Source: an uncultured Clostridia bacterium (GTDB lineage Bacteria; Bacillota; Clostridia; TANB77; CAG-508). Taken from it: a stretch of 27,846 bases of DNA. Each line of letters begins with the position of its first letter. The stretch's first letter is position 1. Positions 1 through 7,141 of this stretch are shown here, piece after piece. The position numbers and the translations under genes were made by a program. The DNA lies in NCBI GenBank assembly GCA_934148985.1, contig CAKPDO010000018.1, positions 1 to 27,846 of the forward strand, written 5' to 3'. The notes beneath the pieces are model-generated. The model saw only the letters and a program-made list of their open reading frames with translations. It was not told the DNA's origin and searched no databases.

Positions 1-74
1 AACACAGAAGTCAAGCTCAAATGTGCCGAAAATACTTGTGGGATACCCTGCTGGGAAGATAGGTTGTCGCTAGA
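1..74 (+). rRNA. rrf: 5S ribosomal RNA, 3' part (5' end outside the window)
   Basis: The first ~74 bases match the second half of bacterial 5S rRNA: the conserved AACACAGAAGTCAAGCTC block, then GCCGA, then a G-rich/C-rich arm and the end GGGAAGATAGGTTGTCGC. The 5' ~45 bases lie upstream of the window. The 3' end is placed just before a run of T. This is probably the last gene of an rRNA operon whose 16S and 23S genes lie further left. The exact 3' end is uncertain by a few bases. Confidence 0.9.
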
Positions 75-90
75 TTTTTTTTATTTTATA

Positions 91-134
91 AAAAAAGGCA
101 GAAATCAGATTTTGTTTGATTTGTGTCTTTTTTT
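91..134 (+). terminator. Rho-independent terminator of the rRNA operon
   Basis: A long hairpin is visible. AAAAAAGGCA-G-AAATCA pairs with TGATTT-G-TGTCTTTTTT, with one G/G mismatch and one G-T pair, and the descending arm ends in a run of T. It sits directly after the 5S gene and before the promoter of the next gene. Confidence 0.75.
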
Positions 135-145
135 CGTAAAAATAT

Positions 146-174
146 AAGACAAAAATATTAATTTATGATATACT
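146..174 (+). promoter_or_regulatory. Probable sigma-A promoter of the flavin reductase-like gene
   Basis: AAGACA (146-151) and TATACT (169-174) are separated by 17 bases. The start codon follows 33 bases after the -10 box. The -35 is only a 4/6 match and the -10 a 5/6 match. Confidence 0.55.
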
Positions 175-206
175 AATAAGGTAAAAAATATAAAAGAGGT
201 AAAAAT

Positions 207-776
207 ATGTCAAAAGTAATGTGGAAGCCTGGAACATTTATTTATCCTATTCCAGCTGTAATGGTATCTTGTGGTACAATAGAAAAATCTAATATTATAA
301 CTGTTGCGTGGACAGGGATACTAAATACAAACCCCGCAATGGTGTATATTTCTGTGCGTCCAGAGAGATATTCGTATAATCTAATAAAAGAACAAGGTGA
401 ATTTGTAATAAATCTAACTAATAAAGATTTAGTAAAGGCTACAGATTGGTGTGGATGTAGAACAGGAAGCAAATATGATAAATTTAAAGAAATGAATTTA
501 CACAAAGAAAAAGCTAATTTTGTGAAATGCCCAATGATAAAGGAAAGTCCAGTATCTATAGAATGTAAGGTAAAGGAAGTAAAAGTACTTGGAAGTCATC
601 ATATGTTTATTGCAGATGTGCTTGCTATAAATGCAGATGAGCAATATATAGATGAAAAAGGAGCATTTGATATTGGAAAGTGTGATTTAATTTCATATGC
701 TAATGGTGGATATTACACTCAGGGGAAAAAAGTTGGAAAATTCGGATATTCTGTTCAAAAAAAGAAAAAAAGATAA
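207..776 (+). CDS. Flavin reductase-like (FMN-binding split-barrel) protein
   Basis: This 189-residue protein resembles the DIM6/NTAB family of FMN-binding split-barrel proteins, cytoplasmic flavoproteins that reduce flavin or bind it for partner oxygenases. The N-terminal half shows the family pattern PxPxxMVSCGT (residues ~14-24), NIITVAWTG (~29-37), then NPAMVYISVRPERYSYNLI (~42-60) and a FVINLTN strand, which in this family line the FMN site. The length is normal for the short single-domain form. The start is supported by AAAGAGGT 6-7 bases upstream and by its own promoter. It stands alone between the rRNA terminator and the rpmG promoter, so the physiological substrate cannot be inferred from neighbours. 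The C-terminus is very lysine-rich. No frame problems are seen. The one CGG in it (TTC-GGA) is out of frame. Confidence 0.85.
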   Translation: MSKVMWKPGTFIYPIPAVMVSCGTIEKSNIITVAWTGILNTNPAMVYISVRPERYSYNLIKEQGEFVINLTNKDLVKATDWCGCRTGSKYDKFKEMNLHKEKANFVKCPMIKESPVSIECKVKEVKVLGSHHMFIADVLAINADEQYIDEKGAFDIGKCDLISYANGGYYTQGKKVGKFGYSVQKKKKR

Positions 777-849
777 TTACAGTATTTTCAAAGGTTATTA
801 TTAAAAGATTATCGTAAATTAAAATATTTTTTAAATTGTCAAAAAATGG

Positions 850-878
850 TTGACATATTACATATAAAGTGATAAAAT
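850..878 (+). promoter_or_regulatory. Strong sigma-A promoter for the rpmG-secE-nusG-rplKAJL operon
   Basis: A perfect TTGACA (850-855) and TAAAAT (873-878) are separated by 17 bases. About 75 bases of leader then precede rpmG. Confidence 0.85.
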
Positions 879-955
879 ATTCAAGCATGTGTAACTTAGA
901 TACATATGTTCACATCGTTTAAATAAAAAGGTAAATTAATTCGGAGGTGTATAAA

Positions 956-1120
956 ATGGCAGCAAAAGGACCAAGAGAAAATATTATACTAGAATGCACA
1001 GAGTGCAAAAATAGAAATTACATGACTTCAAAAAATAAAAGAAACAATACAGATAGACTAGAATTAGTTAAATACTGTAAATTCTGCAAAAAACGTACAA
1101 CACATAAAGAAACAAAATAA
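956..1120 (+). CDS. rpmG: Ribosomal protein L33 (bL33), zinc-binding type
   Basis: This is a 54-residue protein of normal bL33 length, a component of the large ribosomal subunit near the E site. It begins MAAKGPRENIILECTECKNR and has two Cys-X-X-Cys pairs (CTEC near residues 14-17 and CKFC near 41-44). It is therefore the zinc-binding C+ form rather than the zinc-free paralogue made under zinc limitation. The family signature RNYMTSKNKRN is present. The start follows CGGAGGTG by 7 bases. It is the first gene of the rpmG-secE-nusG transcription/ribosome operon, 26 bases upstream of secE; the tRNA-Trp gene often found here in Firmicutes is absent. Confidence 0.95.
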   Translation: MAAKGPRENIILECTECKNRNYMTSKNKRNNTDRLELVKYCKFCKKRTTHKETK

Positions 1121-1146
1121 TAAGGCTATTTTAAGGAGGATATAAA

Positions 1147-1539
1147 ATGGCTAAAAAAGAAAAAAAAGAAGCAAAGCAAAGAAATAACTATTTTAAAGAA
1201 ATGAAAGCTGAGCTAAAAAAAGTTGTTTGGCCAACACCAAAAGAGCTTGTAAACAATACAATAGCTGTAATTGCATTTGTATTAATTATTGCAATTATAG
1301 TATTTGTTCTAGATTTTTGCTTTGATGGGTTGAATAAGTATGGAATAACAAGATTACAAGAAAAAGTACAATCTTCATTCCAGTCAACAGATGATTCAAA
1401 CAATGTTTCAGAAAATCAAAATGGAACATCAGAAAACACAGAAAATAACAATGAAAATTCTGAAAACAATAGCATAGAAGAAAATCTTGAAAATATAAGC
1501 ACAGAAACAACAGAAAATAATACTGAATCAAACGAATAA
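1147..1539 (+). CDS. secE: Preprotein translocase subunit SecE with an acidic Asn/Glu/Ser tail
   Basis: SecE is the small clamp subunit of the SecYEG channel in the cytoplasmic membrane. Residues ~1-75 are a complete one-span SecE: a basic N-terminus, the conserved amphipathic helix YFKEMKAELKKVVWPTPKEL, and one membrane helix (VIAFVLIIAIIVFVLDF, ~40-56). Most single-span SecE proteins stop at about 60-80 residues. This one has 130, because a low-complexity tail of about 55 residues made mostly of Asn, Glu, Ser and Thr follows (from ~76). By the usual topology (N-in) the tail would lie outside the cell. The start has AAGGAGG 7 bases upstream, and nusG follows 18 bases later. The tail keeps the same frame and AT-rich codon style as the core, so I see no evidence of a frameshift. 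Confidence 0.93.
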   Translation: MAKKEKKEAKQRNNYFKEMKAELKKVVWPTPKELVNNTIAVIAFVLIIAIIVFVLDFCFDGLNKYGITRLQEKVQSSFQSTDDSNNVSENQNGTSENTENNNENSENNSIEENLENISTETTENNTESNE

Positions 1540-1557
1540 TATAAGGAGGCTAGACAA

Positions 1558-2094
1558 ATGTCTCAAAAAGATTATGATATGGTTCCAAGATGGTATGTAG
1601 TTCATACATATTCAGGATATGAAAATAAGGTAAAAACAGACCTTGAAAAAACTGTAAAAAATAGAGAATTAGAAGATTTCTTTTTTGATATAATAGTTCC
1701 AATGGAGGAGCAAATCGAAATAAAAGAAGGTCAGAAAAAAACAAATTTAAAAAAAGTTTTTCCAGGATATGTTTTAGTTAAAATGATTGTTACTGAAGAA
1801 TCTTGGTATATAGTCAGAAATACAAGAGGAGTTACAGGGTTTGTAGGCTCTGGAACAGAACCAATTCCGCTTTCAGATGAAGAAATAAGAAAAATGGGAT
1901 TTGATAATGTTCCTATAAATGTGGACTATAATATAGATGATAATGTTAAAATTCTTGGAGGACCACTAGATGGTTATACAGGAATTGTAAAAGAAATTAA
2001 AAAAGATAAGAACAAAGTTATTGTTTTAGTTTCTATGTTTGGTAGAGAAACACCAGTAGAACTAGAATTTTCACAAGTTCAAAAACTAGATTAA
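1558..2094 (+). CDS. nusG: Transcription termination/antitermination protein NusG
   Basis: This 178-residue protein has the standard NusG plan. An N-terminal NGN domain (~1-115) carries WYVVHTYSGYENKVKTDLE and VFPGYVLVKM, and the RNTRGVTGFVG block contacts RNA polymerase. A C-terminal KOW domain (~125-178) carries VKILGGPLDGYTGIVKEI. NusG travels with RNA polymerase and links it to ribosomes, Rho or pausing. Length and domain order are normal. AAGGAGG lies 8 bases before the start. It sits in the conserved secE-nusG-rplK order. Confidence 0.97.
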   Translation: MSQKDYDMVPRWYVVHTYSGYENKVKTDLEKTVKNRELEDFFFDIIVPMEEQIEIKEGQKKTNLKKVFPGYVLVKMIVTEESWYIVRNTRGVTGFVGSGTEPIPLSDEEIRKMGFDNVPINVDYNIDDNVKILGGPLDGYTGIVKEIKKDKNKVIVLVSMFGRETPVELEFSQVQKLD

Positions 2095-2113
2095 TTAAGG
2101 AGGTGCCATGATA

Positions 2114-2542
2114 ATGGCAGAAAAAGAAGTTGTTAAACAAATTAAATTACAAATAGAAGCAGGAAAAGCAACACCAGCTCCACCAGTAGGACCAGCTTTA
2201 GGTTCAAGTGGTGTTAATATAATGCAATTCGTAAAAGAATTCAATGATAGAACAGCAAGTCAAGCGGGATTAATAATACCAGTTGTTATTTCAGTATATA
2301 AAGATAAATCTTTTGACTTTATAACAAAGGTACCACCTGTAGCTGTATTAATAAGAAAAACATTAGGTATTCAAAAAGGTTCTGGAAAACCAAATAAAGA
2401 CAAAGTTGCTAAAATTACTAAAGAGCAAGTAAGAGCAATTGCAGAACAAAAAATGCCTGATTTAAATGCGGCATCAATAGAAGCAGCAATGAGTATGGTT
2501 GCTGGAACAGCTCGTTCTATGGGTGTAGTTGTAGTAGACTAA
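2114..2542 (+). CDS. rplK: Ribosomal protein L11 (uL11)
   Basis: L11 forms the GTPase-associated centre of the 50S subunit with the 23S rRNA. The sequence contains the conserved KLQIEAGKATPAPPVGPALG segment, GVNIMQFVKEFN, and the C-terminal RNA-binding domain with MPDLNAASIEAAMSMVAGTARSMG. I start it at 2114 (MAEKEV, 142 residues), which matches the family N-terminus. An in-frame ATG at 2108 lies only 4 bases after AGGAGG, while 2114 has a spacing of 10, so the start is ambiguous by two codons. It is followed by the L1 binding site and rplA. Confidence 0.96.
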   Translation: MAEKEVVKQIKLQIEAGKATPAPPVGPALGSSGVNIMQFVKEFNDRTASQAGLIIPVVISVYKDKSFDFITKVPPVAVLIRKTLGIQKGSGKPNKDKVAKITKEQVRAIAEQKMPDLNAASIEAAMSMVAGTARSMGVVVVD

Positions 2543-2574
2543 TAATAGATATAAATTAAAATTTATATAAAATA

Positions 2575-2604
2575 TTGGGAGAGTTAAAAGCTCGATAAAA
2601 CCAA
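2575..2604 (+). promoter_or_regulatory. L1 ribosomal protein autoregulatory mRNA site before rplA
   Basis: TTGG (2575-2578) pairs with CCAA (2601-2604), and inner GAGT (2581-2584) pairs with GCTC (2590-2593). The asymmetric unpaired parts are GA on the left and GATAAAA on the right. The arrangement GGGAG...GATAAAA resembles the L1-binding site of 23S rRNA and known L1 mRNA operators. The right arm runs straight into the rplA ribosome binding site (AAAGGAGG), so L1 bound here would block rplA translation. The structure is read by eye and the function inferred from the family. Confidence 0.65.
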
Positions 2605-2618
2605 AGGAGGATTTTAAA

Positions 2619-3290
2619 ATGAGTAAAAGATATGAAGAAAGCAGCAAATTAATTGAAGCAAACAAAAAATATCCAATTAATGAAGCTTTAGAAATTATCG
2701 AAAAAATGCCAAAGGCAAAATTTGATGAAACAGTTGAATTACATGTAAAATTAGGAGTAGATTCTAAACATGCTGACCAACAAGTTAGAGGAACTGTTGT
2801 ACTTCCAAATGGTACAGGTAAAACTCTTAAAGTATTGGTATTTGCTAAAGGACCAAAAGCTGAAGAAGCTACTAAAGCTGGAGCAGATTACGTAGGTGCT
2901 GAAGAATTAATACCAAAAATACAAAATGATAACTGGTTTGATTATGATGTTGTTGTCGCAACTCCAGATATGATGGGTGTTGTAGGAAGACTTGGTAAAG
3001 TATTAGGACCAAAAGGTTTAATGCCAAATCCAAAATCTGGAACAGTTACAATGGATGTAACAAAAGCAATAGCTGATATTAAATCTGGTAAAGTTGAATA
3101 CAGATTAGACAAAACTAATATTATTCACTTAGGATTTGGAAAAGTTTCATTTGGAGCTCAAAAGCTACAAGAAAACTATCAAACAATAATGGATGCTATA
3201 ATTAAAGCAAAACCAGCAGCAGCAAAAGGACAATATATTAAAAGCGTTTCAGTAACAACAACAATGGGACCTGGAATTTCAATTGAATAA
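2619..3290 (+). CDS. rplA: Ribosomal protein L1 (uL1)
   Basis: L1 builds the mobile stalk at the E site of the 50S subunit and represses its own mRNA. The 223-residue protein shows FDETVELHVKLGVDSKHADQ, RGTVVLPNGTGK, the signature DVVVATPDMMGVVGRLGKVLGPKGLMPNPKSGT (given in parts: DMMGVVGRLGKVLG near residues ~124-137 and LMPNPKSGTV near ~141-150), and the end SVTTTMGPG. Length and order are normal. AAAGGAGG lies 8 bases before the start and forms the edge of the L1-binding hairpin. Confidence 0.97.
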   Translation: MSKRYEESSKLIEANKKYPINEALEIIEKMPKAKFDETVELHVKLGVDSKHADQQVRGTVVLPNGTGKTLKVLVFAKGPKAEEATKAGADYVGAEELIPKIQNDNWFDYDVVVATPDMMGVVGRLGKVLGPKGLMPNPKSGTVTMDVTKAIADIKSGKVEYRLDKTNIIHLGFGKVSFGAQKLQENYQTIMDAIIKAKPAAAKGQYIKSVSVTTTMGPGISIE

Positions 3291-3294
3291 TAAA

Positions 3295-3408
3295 TAGCCA
3301 AAGACAGTAGGCAAAATACTTATAAAGTATAATAAATAAGTCCTACCGAGGCATATATAGAGAATAAGCTCATTATATGTCTCATAGTGTAGGCAATAAT
3401 GAGCTTTT
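3295..3408 (+). promoter_or_regulatory. L10 leader (ribosomal protein L10(L12)4-binding mRNA element) before rplJ
   Basis: Visible features are CCAAAGACAGTAGGC (3298-3312) and TCCTACCGAGG (3341-3351), joined by GTAGG:CCTAC pairing (3307-3311 with 3342-3346) and a short inner hairpin ATACTT/AAGTAT (3316-3330). This is the recognised sequence pattern of the Firmicute L10 leader, which binds the L10-L12 complex and in Bacillus subtilis controls rplJL by transcription attenuation. The element lies between rplA and rplJ as expected, and an attenuator hairpin follows inside it. Confidence 0.8.
3366..3408 (+). terminator. Attenuator terminator hairpin of the L10 leader
   Basis: AAGCTCATTAT (3366-3376) pairs perfectly with ATAATGAGCTT (3396-3406), followed by a short U-rich stretch. 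A competing helix, GAGGCATATA (3348-3357) with TATATGTCTC (3374-3383), shares three bases with the terminator's left arm. This fits a terminator/antiterminator switch set by L10(L12)4 binding. Confidence 0.6.
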
Positions 3409-3519
3409 ATATTTCTTATGGTAAAATATAAGTAGTAAATTATAAAAAGAAGTATAAATAATAATAAAGTTTTTAATTTTAAAATATAAAACTTAAAAAT
3501 TTCAGGAGGTGAAAAACAA

Positions 3520-4020
3520 ATGGCAAGTGAAAAAAATATTAACTTAAAGAAAGAAGAAGTATCAAAATTAGCTGAACAAATGAAAGATGCTAAATTAATA
3601 CTTTTAACAGATTACAGAGGAATTAATGTTGCTGATGTTACAAATTTAAGAACAGAAATTAGAAATATTGGTGCTGAATATAAAGTTATAAAAAACAATA
3701 TAACAAAAAGAGCATTAACTGAATGTGGACTAGAAGGATTAGATGAAGCTTTAGAAGGTCCAACAGCAGTTATAATCTCAAATGGTGATTATTTAGAGCC
3801 AACAAAAGCTATATATAACTTCTCAAAGAAAAATGATTTCTACAAAATTAAAGGTGGAGTTATAGAAGGTAAAGTTATGACAGCTGAAGAAATAATTACT
3901 TTAGCAAAATTACCATCAAGAGAAGAATTATTATCTATGCTTGCTGGAGGATTACTTGCAAGTATTTCAAAAATTGCAATTGCTCTTGACCAAGTTAGAA
4001 TTAAAAAAGAAGAAGCTTAA
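3520..4020 (+). CDS. rplJ: Ribosomal protein L10 (uL10)
   Basis: L10 anchors the L7/L12 dimers of the ribosomal stalk that recruits translation GTPases. The 166-residue protein has the L10 pattern LAEQMKDAKLILLTDYRGI, YKVIKNNITKRAL, EGPTAVIIS, and a C-terminal helix (~150-166) for L12 binding. AGGAGGTG precedes the start by about 8 bases. It is controlled by the L10 leader just upstream and followed 86 bases later by rplL. Confidence 0.96.
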   Translation: MASEKNINLKKEEVSKLAEQMKDAKLILLTDYRGINVADVTNLRTEIRNIGAEYKVIKNNITKRALTECGLEGLDEALEGPTAVIISNGDYLEPTKAIYNFSKKNDFYKIKGGVIEGKVMTAEEIITLAKLPSREELLSMLAGGLLASISKIAIALDQVRIKKEEA

Positions 4021-4106
4021 TCATAAAAAAGAGCTTCAAGTATCGGTTTAGAAAAACCAACTTAAAATAAAAAAATGAAATAAAGTTAAATTAGGAGGAT
4101 TTTAAA

Positions 4107-4472
4107 ATGAGTAAAGAAGAAATGATTGAAGCAATCAAAAATATGACAGTTGTTGAATTGTCTGAATTAGTTAAAGCTATAGAAGAAGAATTTGGAGTAT
4201 CTGCAGTAGCAGCAGCTGCACCAGCAGCTGGAGCAGCTGGAAGCGCAGCAGCTGAAGAAAAAACATCATTCAATGTTGTTTTAGCATCAGCTGGAGATCA
4301 AAAAATTAAAGTTATAAAAGTAGTTAGAGATGCTACAGGTTTAGGATTAAAAGAAGCTAAAGATTTAGTTGATGGAGCTCCTAAAGTAGTTAAAGAAAAC
4401 GTTAGCAAAGAAGAAGCTGAAGATTTAAAAGCTAAATTTACAGAAGTTGGAGCTACTGTTGAATTACAATAA
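4107..4472 (+). CDS. rplL: Ribosomal protein L7/L12 (bL12)
   Basis: This is the multicopy stalk protein that recruits and stimulates elongation factors. Of 121 residues, the first ~30 form the dimerisation domain (MIEAIKNMTVVELSELVKAI), then there is an Ala-rich flexible hinge (~34-50), then the C-terminal domain with KIKVIKVVRDATGLGLKEAKDLVD and the end EVGATVELQ. AGGAGG lies 10 bases upstream. It is the last gene of this operon: a strong terminator follows directly, and rpoB, which follows rplL in most bacteria, is not present. Confidence 0.97.
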   Translation: MSKEEMIEAIKNMTVVELSELVKAIEEEFGVSAVAAAAPAAGAAGSAAAEEKTSFNVVLASAGDQKIKVIKVVRDATGLGLKEAKDLVDGAPKVVKENVSKEEAEDLKAKFTEVGATVELQ

Positions 4473-4480
4473 TTTTATGA

Positions 4481-4527
4481 AAACTATATAAAGTCATATT
4501 TAATATGGCTTTTATATGGTTTTTTTT
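4481..4527 (+). terminator. Rho-independent terminator after rplL
   Basis: AACTATATAAAGTCATAT pairs with ATATGGCTTTTATATGGTT (one bulge, a few G-T pairs) and is followed by TTTTTTT. It closes the ribosomal operon and separates it from the unknown cassette. Confidence 0.85.
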
Positions 4528-4557
4528 ATTAGTGTAAAATTTATTGGAGTGTGCAAA

Positions 4558-4866
4558 ATGAATGAATTAGAAGTAATGAAGATAATGAATGAAGCTACAA
4601 TAAAAGTTTTGATGGATAAAAAGTTGAATTACTCAGTAAATGCTAAAATACGTGAAAAATTGAAAGATGAAGCGTTTTTCTTTAAAATAGAAAAAAAGAA
4701 GGCATATGATATTTTGAGTAAAATAGGGGTGAAAAGAGACGCTATGGACAATGTGTATATAAAATTAATATCACCAGAGAATTTTTATGTTTTGATAGAT
4801 AAAAGAAAAATAAAAGAGAATGATAAAGATTTAGTTATAAAATATAATACTTACCGAAGAAAATGA
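4558..4866 (+). CDS. Uncharacterised small protein, first gene of an unknown three-gene cassette
   Basis: I do not recognise this 102-residue protein. I start it at ATG 4558 (MNELEVMKIM), preceded by TTGGAGTG 8 bases upstream. An upstream in-frame ATG at 4516 lies inside the rplL terminator and has no ribosome binding site. The product is basic and has no signal peptide or membrane segment. It reads as a helix-rich N-terminal half (residues ~1-40) followed by FFKIEKKKAYDILSKIG and a strand-rich end (VYIKLISPENFYVLIDKRK). It is 24 bases upstream of two tandem paralogues in the same direction, so it may be co-expressed with them and could be a partner or regulator. That role is inference from position only. 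It ends with TGA. Confidence 0.6.
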   Translation: MNELEVMKIMNEATIKVLMDKKLNYSVNAKIREKLKDEAFFFKIEKKKAYDILSKIGVKRDAMDNVYIKLISPENFYVLIDKRKIKENDKDLVIKYNTYRRK

Positions 4867-4890
4867 AAATATATAATATTAAGAGGGAAA

Positions 4891-5907
4891 ATGATGAATA
4901 ATGAATATATAAAAAATTTTTATAGTGAAATTAATAAAGAAAAAAAAGATTATTACAAAATAATAGTACAGCCTAACAGAATAATACGAGAAACATGGAT
5001 TGAATATGATAAAGTGAAATGGGAACTTGAAGATGGTATACAGAAATTGGTAAATAAATTATTAAATGATAAAACGTTTACTTTAGAAGAAAAAATATTG
5101 AAAGTTTACGAATACATATGCTTAAATTATATATATGATGCAAATGTATTATATTTCTTTAAAAGGGACGACAGTGATAAAGATAATATTAAGTATATTG
5201 CTGTAGACTGGTATGGAAGAATTGTAGGACAAGATTGGATAAATAATAGAAAAAAACATAATAGAAGAGTATGTTATGAATTTGCAAGAATTTTCGCAAA
5301 AGCTATAAATGAAATCCTAAATGGAAATGAAAAGATGGAAGCTTTTATGTTAGGTGATAGAAATAATTTACATTATATTGTTGGATTGAGTGGAGAAGAA
5401 TATTCTGCAATTTTAGATTTAGATGATTTTAATAGTATAAAAGATCTTACTAGAGTTAAACTAGGATTAATGATAAAAGGAATAAAAATTATTAGTGATA
5501 AAACAGGAACTTTGAAAAGAGCAGTTGACAATTTTAATGAAAATAGAAAAGAAGAATTGCCTGAAGTAGAGGAAGCAAAGAAAAGTCTGAGGGATAATGA
5601 TATTATAAAATATTTTGATAATGTTTTACACACATTGAAAAAATATAATATAGATTCACAGGGATTTTTTGAATATATGAGAGCAACTATTGAAAATACA
5701 GGATTGGAAATTGAAAAGATATGGAAAGAAGATAAAAGAGGATTAGAAAAAAGATATGAAAGGTGTATAATATTTGAATTTAATGAAGAAACGTATTTAA
5801 TTGATAGCATAGAGCAAACTTTAGAAATAATAAATAAAAATGAATTGAATAGAAAACTTTTTATATTTAATTCTAATGAAAATGAATATCTTTATTATGG
5901 AGGATAA
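4891..5907 (+). CDS. Putative transglutaminase/papain-like cysteine enzyme, paralogue 1
   Basis: This is a 338-residue protein of no family I can name. The order of motifs suggests a transglutaminase-like fold. A helix, EEKILKVYEYICLNYIYD (~66-83), precedes Cys128 in HNRRVCYEFARIFAKAIN, His161 in NNLHYIVGL, and an acidic ILDLDDF (Asp176/178/179), i.e. Cys-His-Asp in the order seen in transglutaminase/papain-type enzymes. Other blocks are VDWYGRIVGQDW (~105-116), IKDLTRVKLGLM (~183-194) and NIDSQGFFEYM (~253-263). No signal peptide or membrane segment is seen, so it is probably cytoplasmic. The start is 4891 or 4894 (spacing 3 or 6 from AGAGGG). Its last codons, TAT GGA GGA TAA, supply the GGAGG of the next gene, suggesting coupled translation. 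The catalytic role is inferred from motif order only. Confidence 0.7.
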   Translation: MMNNEYIKNFYSEINKEKKDYYKIIVQPNRIIRETWIEYDKVKWELEDGIQKLVNKLLNDKTFTLEEKILKVYEYICLNYIYDANVLYFFKRDDSDKDNIKYIAVDWYGRIVGQDWINNRKKHNRRVCYEFARIFAKAINEILNGNEKMEAFMLGDRNNLHYIVGLSGEEYSAILDLDDFNSIKDLTRVKLGLMIKGIKIISDKTGTLKRAVDNFNENRKEELPEVEEAKKSLRDNDIIKYFDNVLHTLKKYNIDSQGFFEYMRATIENTGLEIEKIWKEDKRGLEKRYERCIIFEFNEETYLIDSIEQTLEIINKNELNRKLFIFNSNENEYLYYGG

Positions 5908-5916
5908 TTCCAATAT

Positions 5917-6999
5917 ATGAGTATTAACATGAATAAAATAAAAGAATTAGAAGAATTGGTAGATACTTTTTTTAGAAATAAACATATCATTGTATTAGAC
6001 CCAAAGGAAGAAATTTATGAGAAATTTAATGAAAATATTGTTTATGATACAGGAATTTGGGAGTTACCAGAAGAGTTAAGTAGATTTGTAAGTGAATTAT
6101 CAAAAAATAATGAAATAGGCATAGAGGAGAAAATTTTGAAAATATATGAAAAAATATGTCAAGACTATGTATATGATGATAATTTAATATCATATATAAA
6201 AAAACTAGATGAAGAATCTTTTGATTTACCAGACTGGTATGGAAGAAATGTTGATGAGGAATGGAAAAAGAATAGAGAGAGACATAATAGAAGAACATGT
6301 TTTGAATTATCTAGATATCTGGCAAAGTCACTAAAACAATTATTGAATAACAATAAAGACTATAGTGTATGTATTTTTTGGAATAAAAATTTAACACATT
6401 ATTTTGTTGGAGTGACATGTGATGAGTATAGTTTGACTTTAGATGTTGATGATTTTTTTTTGATAAAAGATCTTACGAGAATAAAAACCGTATTAACAGC
6501 TGAAGGAATTAAAATTTTGAAAGATGAAGGTGATAGGTTCAAGTCTGTGCTTGAAAAATTTAATTCTAATAAAAGTAAATATTCTATAGAAAAAATAGGA
6601 GAAGAAGTATGTAATCATAGATTAAAAACTGAAGAGAAAGATGAACCTGAATTGAATGATGATAATATAGTCTTTTTGAAAAAAGTAATGGAAGTATTGG
6701 TAGAAAAATATAATCTTGATTCTCAGGGAATATTTGAATATATGAAAGAGATTGTAGATATCAGAATTGGAAAAGCAAAAAGAAGGAAAATTTGGAAAAA
6801 AATTGATGGAGAAAATACGGAATCGAATAGATATATACGTTGTTTGGTTTTATTATTAGGTGATAAAATGTATTTAGTTGATACAGAAGATAAGAAAATG
6901 AGAATTTTTTATGAAGACGAACTTGATAAAAAAAGAACGAAATTTATACGATATAATGAATTATCACGTGGAAATTTTGACTTTTATGATGGAAGGTAA
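5917..6999 (+). CDS. Putative transglutaminase/papain-like cysteine enzyme, paralogue 2
   Basis: This 360-residue protein is a tandem paralogue of the preceding gene. The putative triad falls at identical residue numbers: Cys128 (HNRRTCFELSRYLAKSL), His161 (NLTHYFVGV) and Asp176/178/179 (LTLDVDDF). Shared blocks are EEKILKIYEKICQDYVYDDN, DWYGRNVDEEW, IKDLTRIK and NLDSQGIFEYM. It differs from paralogue 1 in its N-terminal ~60 residues and carries a longer charged insert (~215-250). The start at ATG 5917 is 13 bases from GGAGG, which is long; a second ATG at 5929 is farther. The genes are only 9 bases apart. Duplication with conserved triad spacing and diverged surfaces suggests two related enzymes with different targets or partners. 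That is inference; the protein is unrecognised. Confidence 0.7.
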   Translation: MSINMNKIKELEELVDTFFRNKHIIVLDPKEEIYEKFNENIVYDTGIWELPEELSRFVSELSKNNEIGIEEKILKIYEKICQDYVYDDNLISYIKKLDEESFDLPDWYGRNVDEEWKKNRERHNRRTCFELSRYLAKSLKQLLNNNKDYSVCIFWNKNLTHYFVGVTCDEYSLTLDVDDFFLIKDLTRIKTVLTAEGIKILKDEGDRFKSVLEKFNSNKSKYSIEKIGEEVCNHRLKTEEKDEPELNDDNIVFLKKVMEVLVEKYNLDSQGIFEYMKEIVDIRIGKAKRRKIWKKIDGENTESNRYIRCLVLLLGDKMYLVDTEDKKMRIFYEDELDKKRTKFIRYNELSRGNFDFYDGR

Positions 7000-7141
7000 T
7001 CTTAGATTTGCTAGAAGAGTATTAGGGCTTTCCATAAGCAACTGTTTACTAACAGAAAATTACAAAATTTTCCAAAAAATATTGCAATTTTAAAAAATCT
7101 ATGATAAAGTATATACAAATAAAAAATGAGGAGAAAGTCCT

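Noticed and set aside
4021..4106. Regulatory RNA between rplJ and rplL
   Set aside because: Only weak pairing is visible; it looks like a plain spacer with a ribosome binding site at its end.
4516..4557. Upstream start at 4516 for the small cassette gene
   Set aside because: It lies inside the rplL terminator with no ribosome binding site; ATG 4558 has GGAG 8 bases upstream.
6911..7093. 60-codon ORF overlapping the end of the second paralogue
   Set aside because: It overlaps a supported gene in another frame, has no ribosome binding site, and looks like AT-rich chance sequence.
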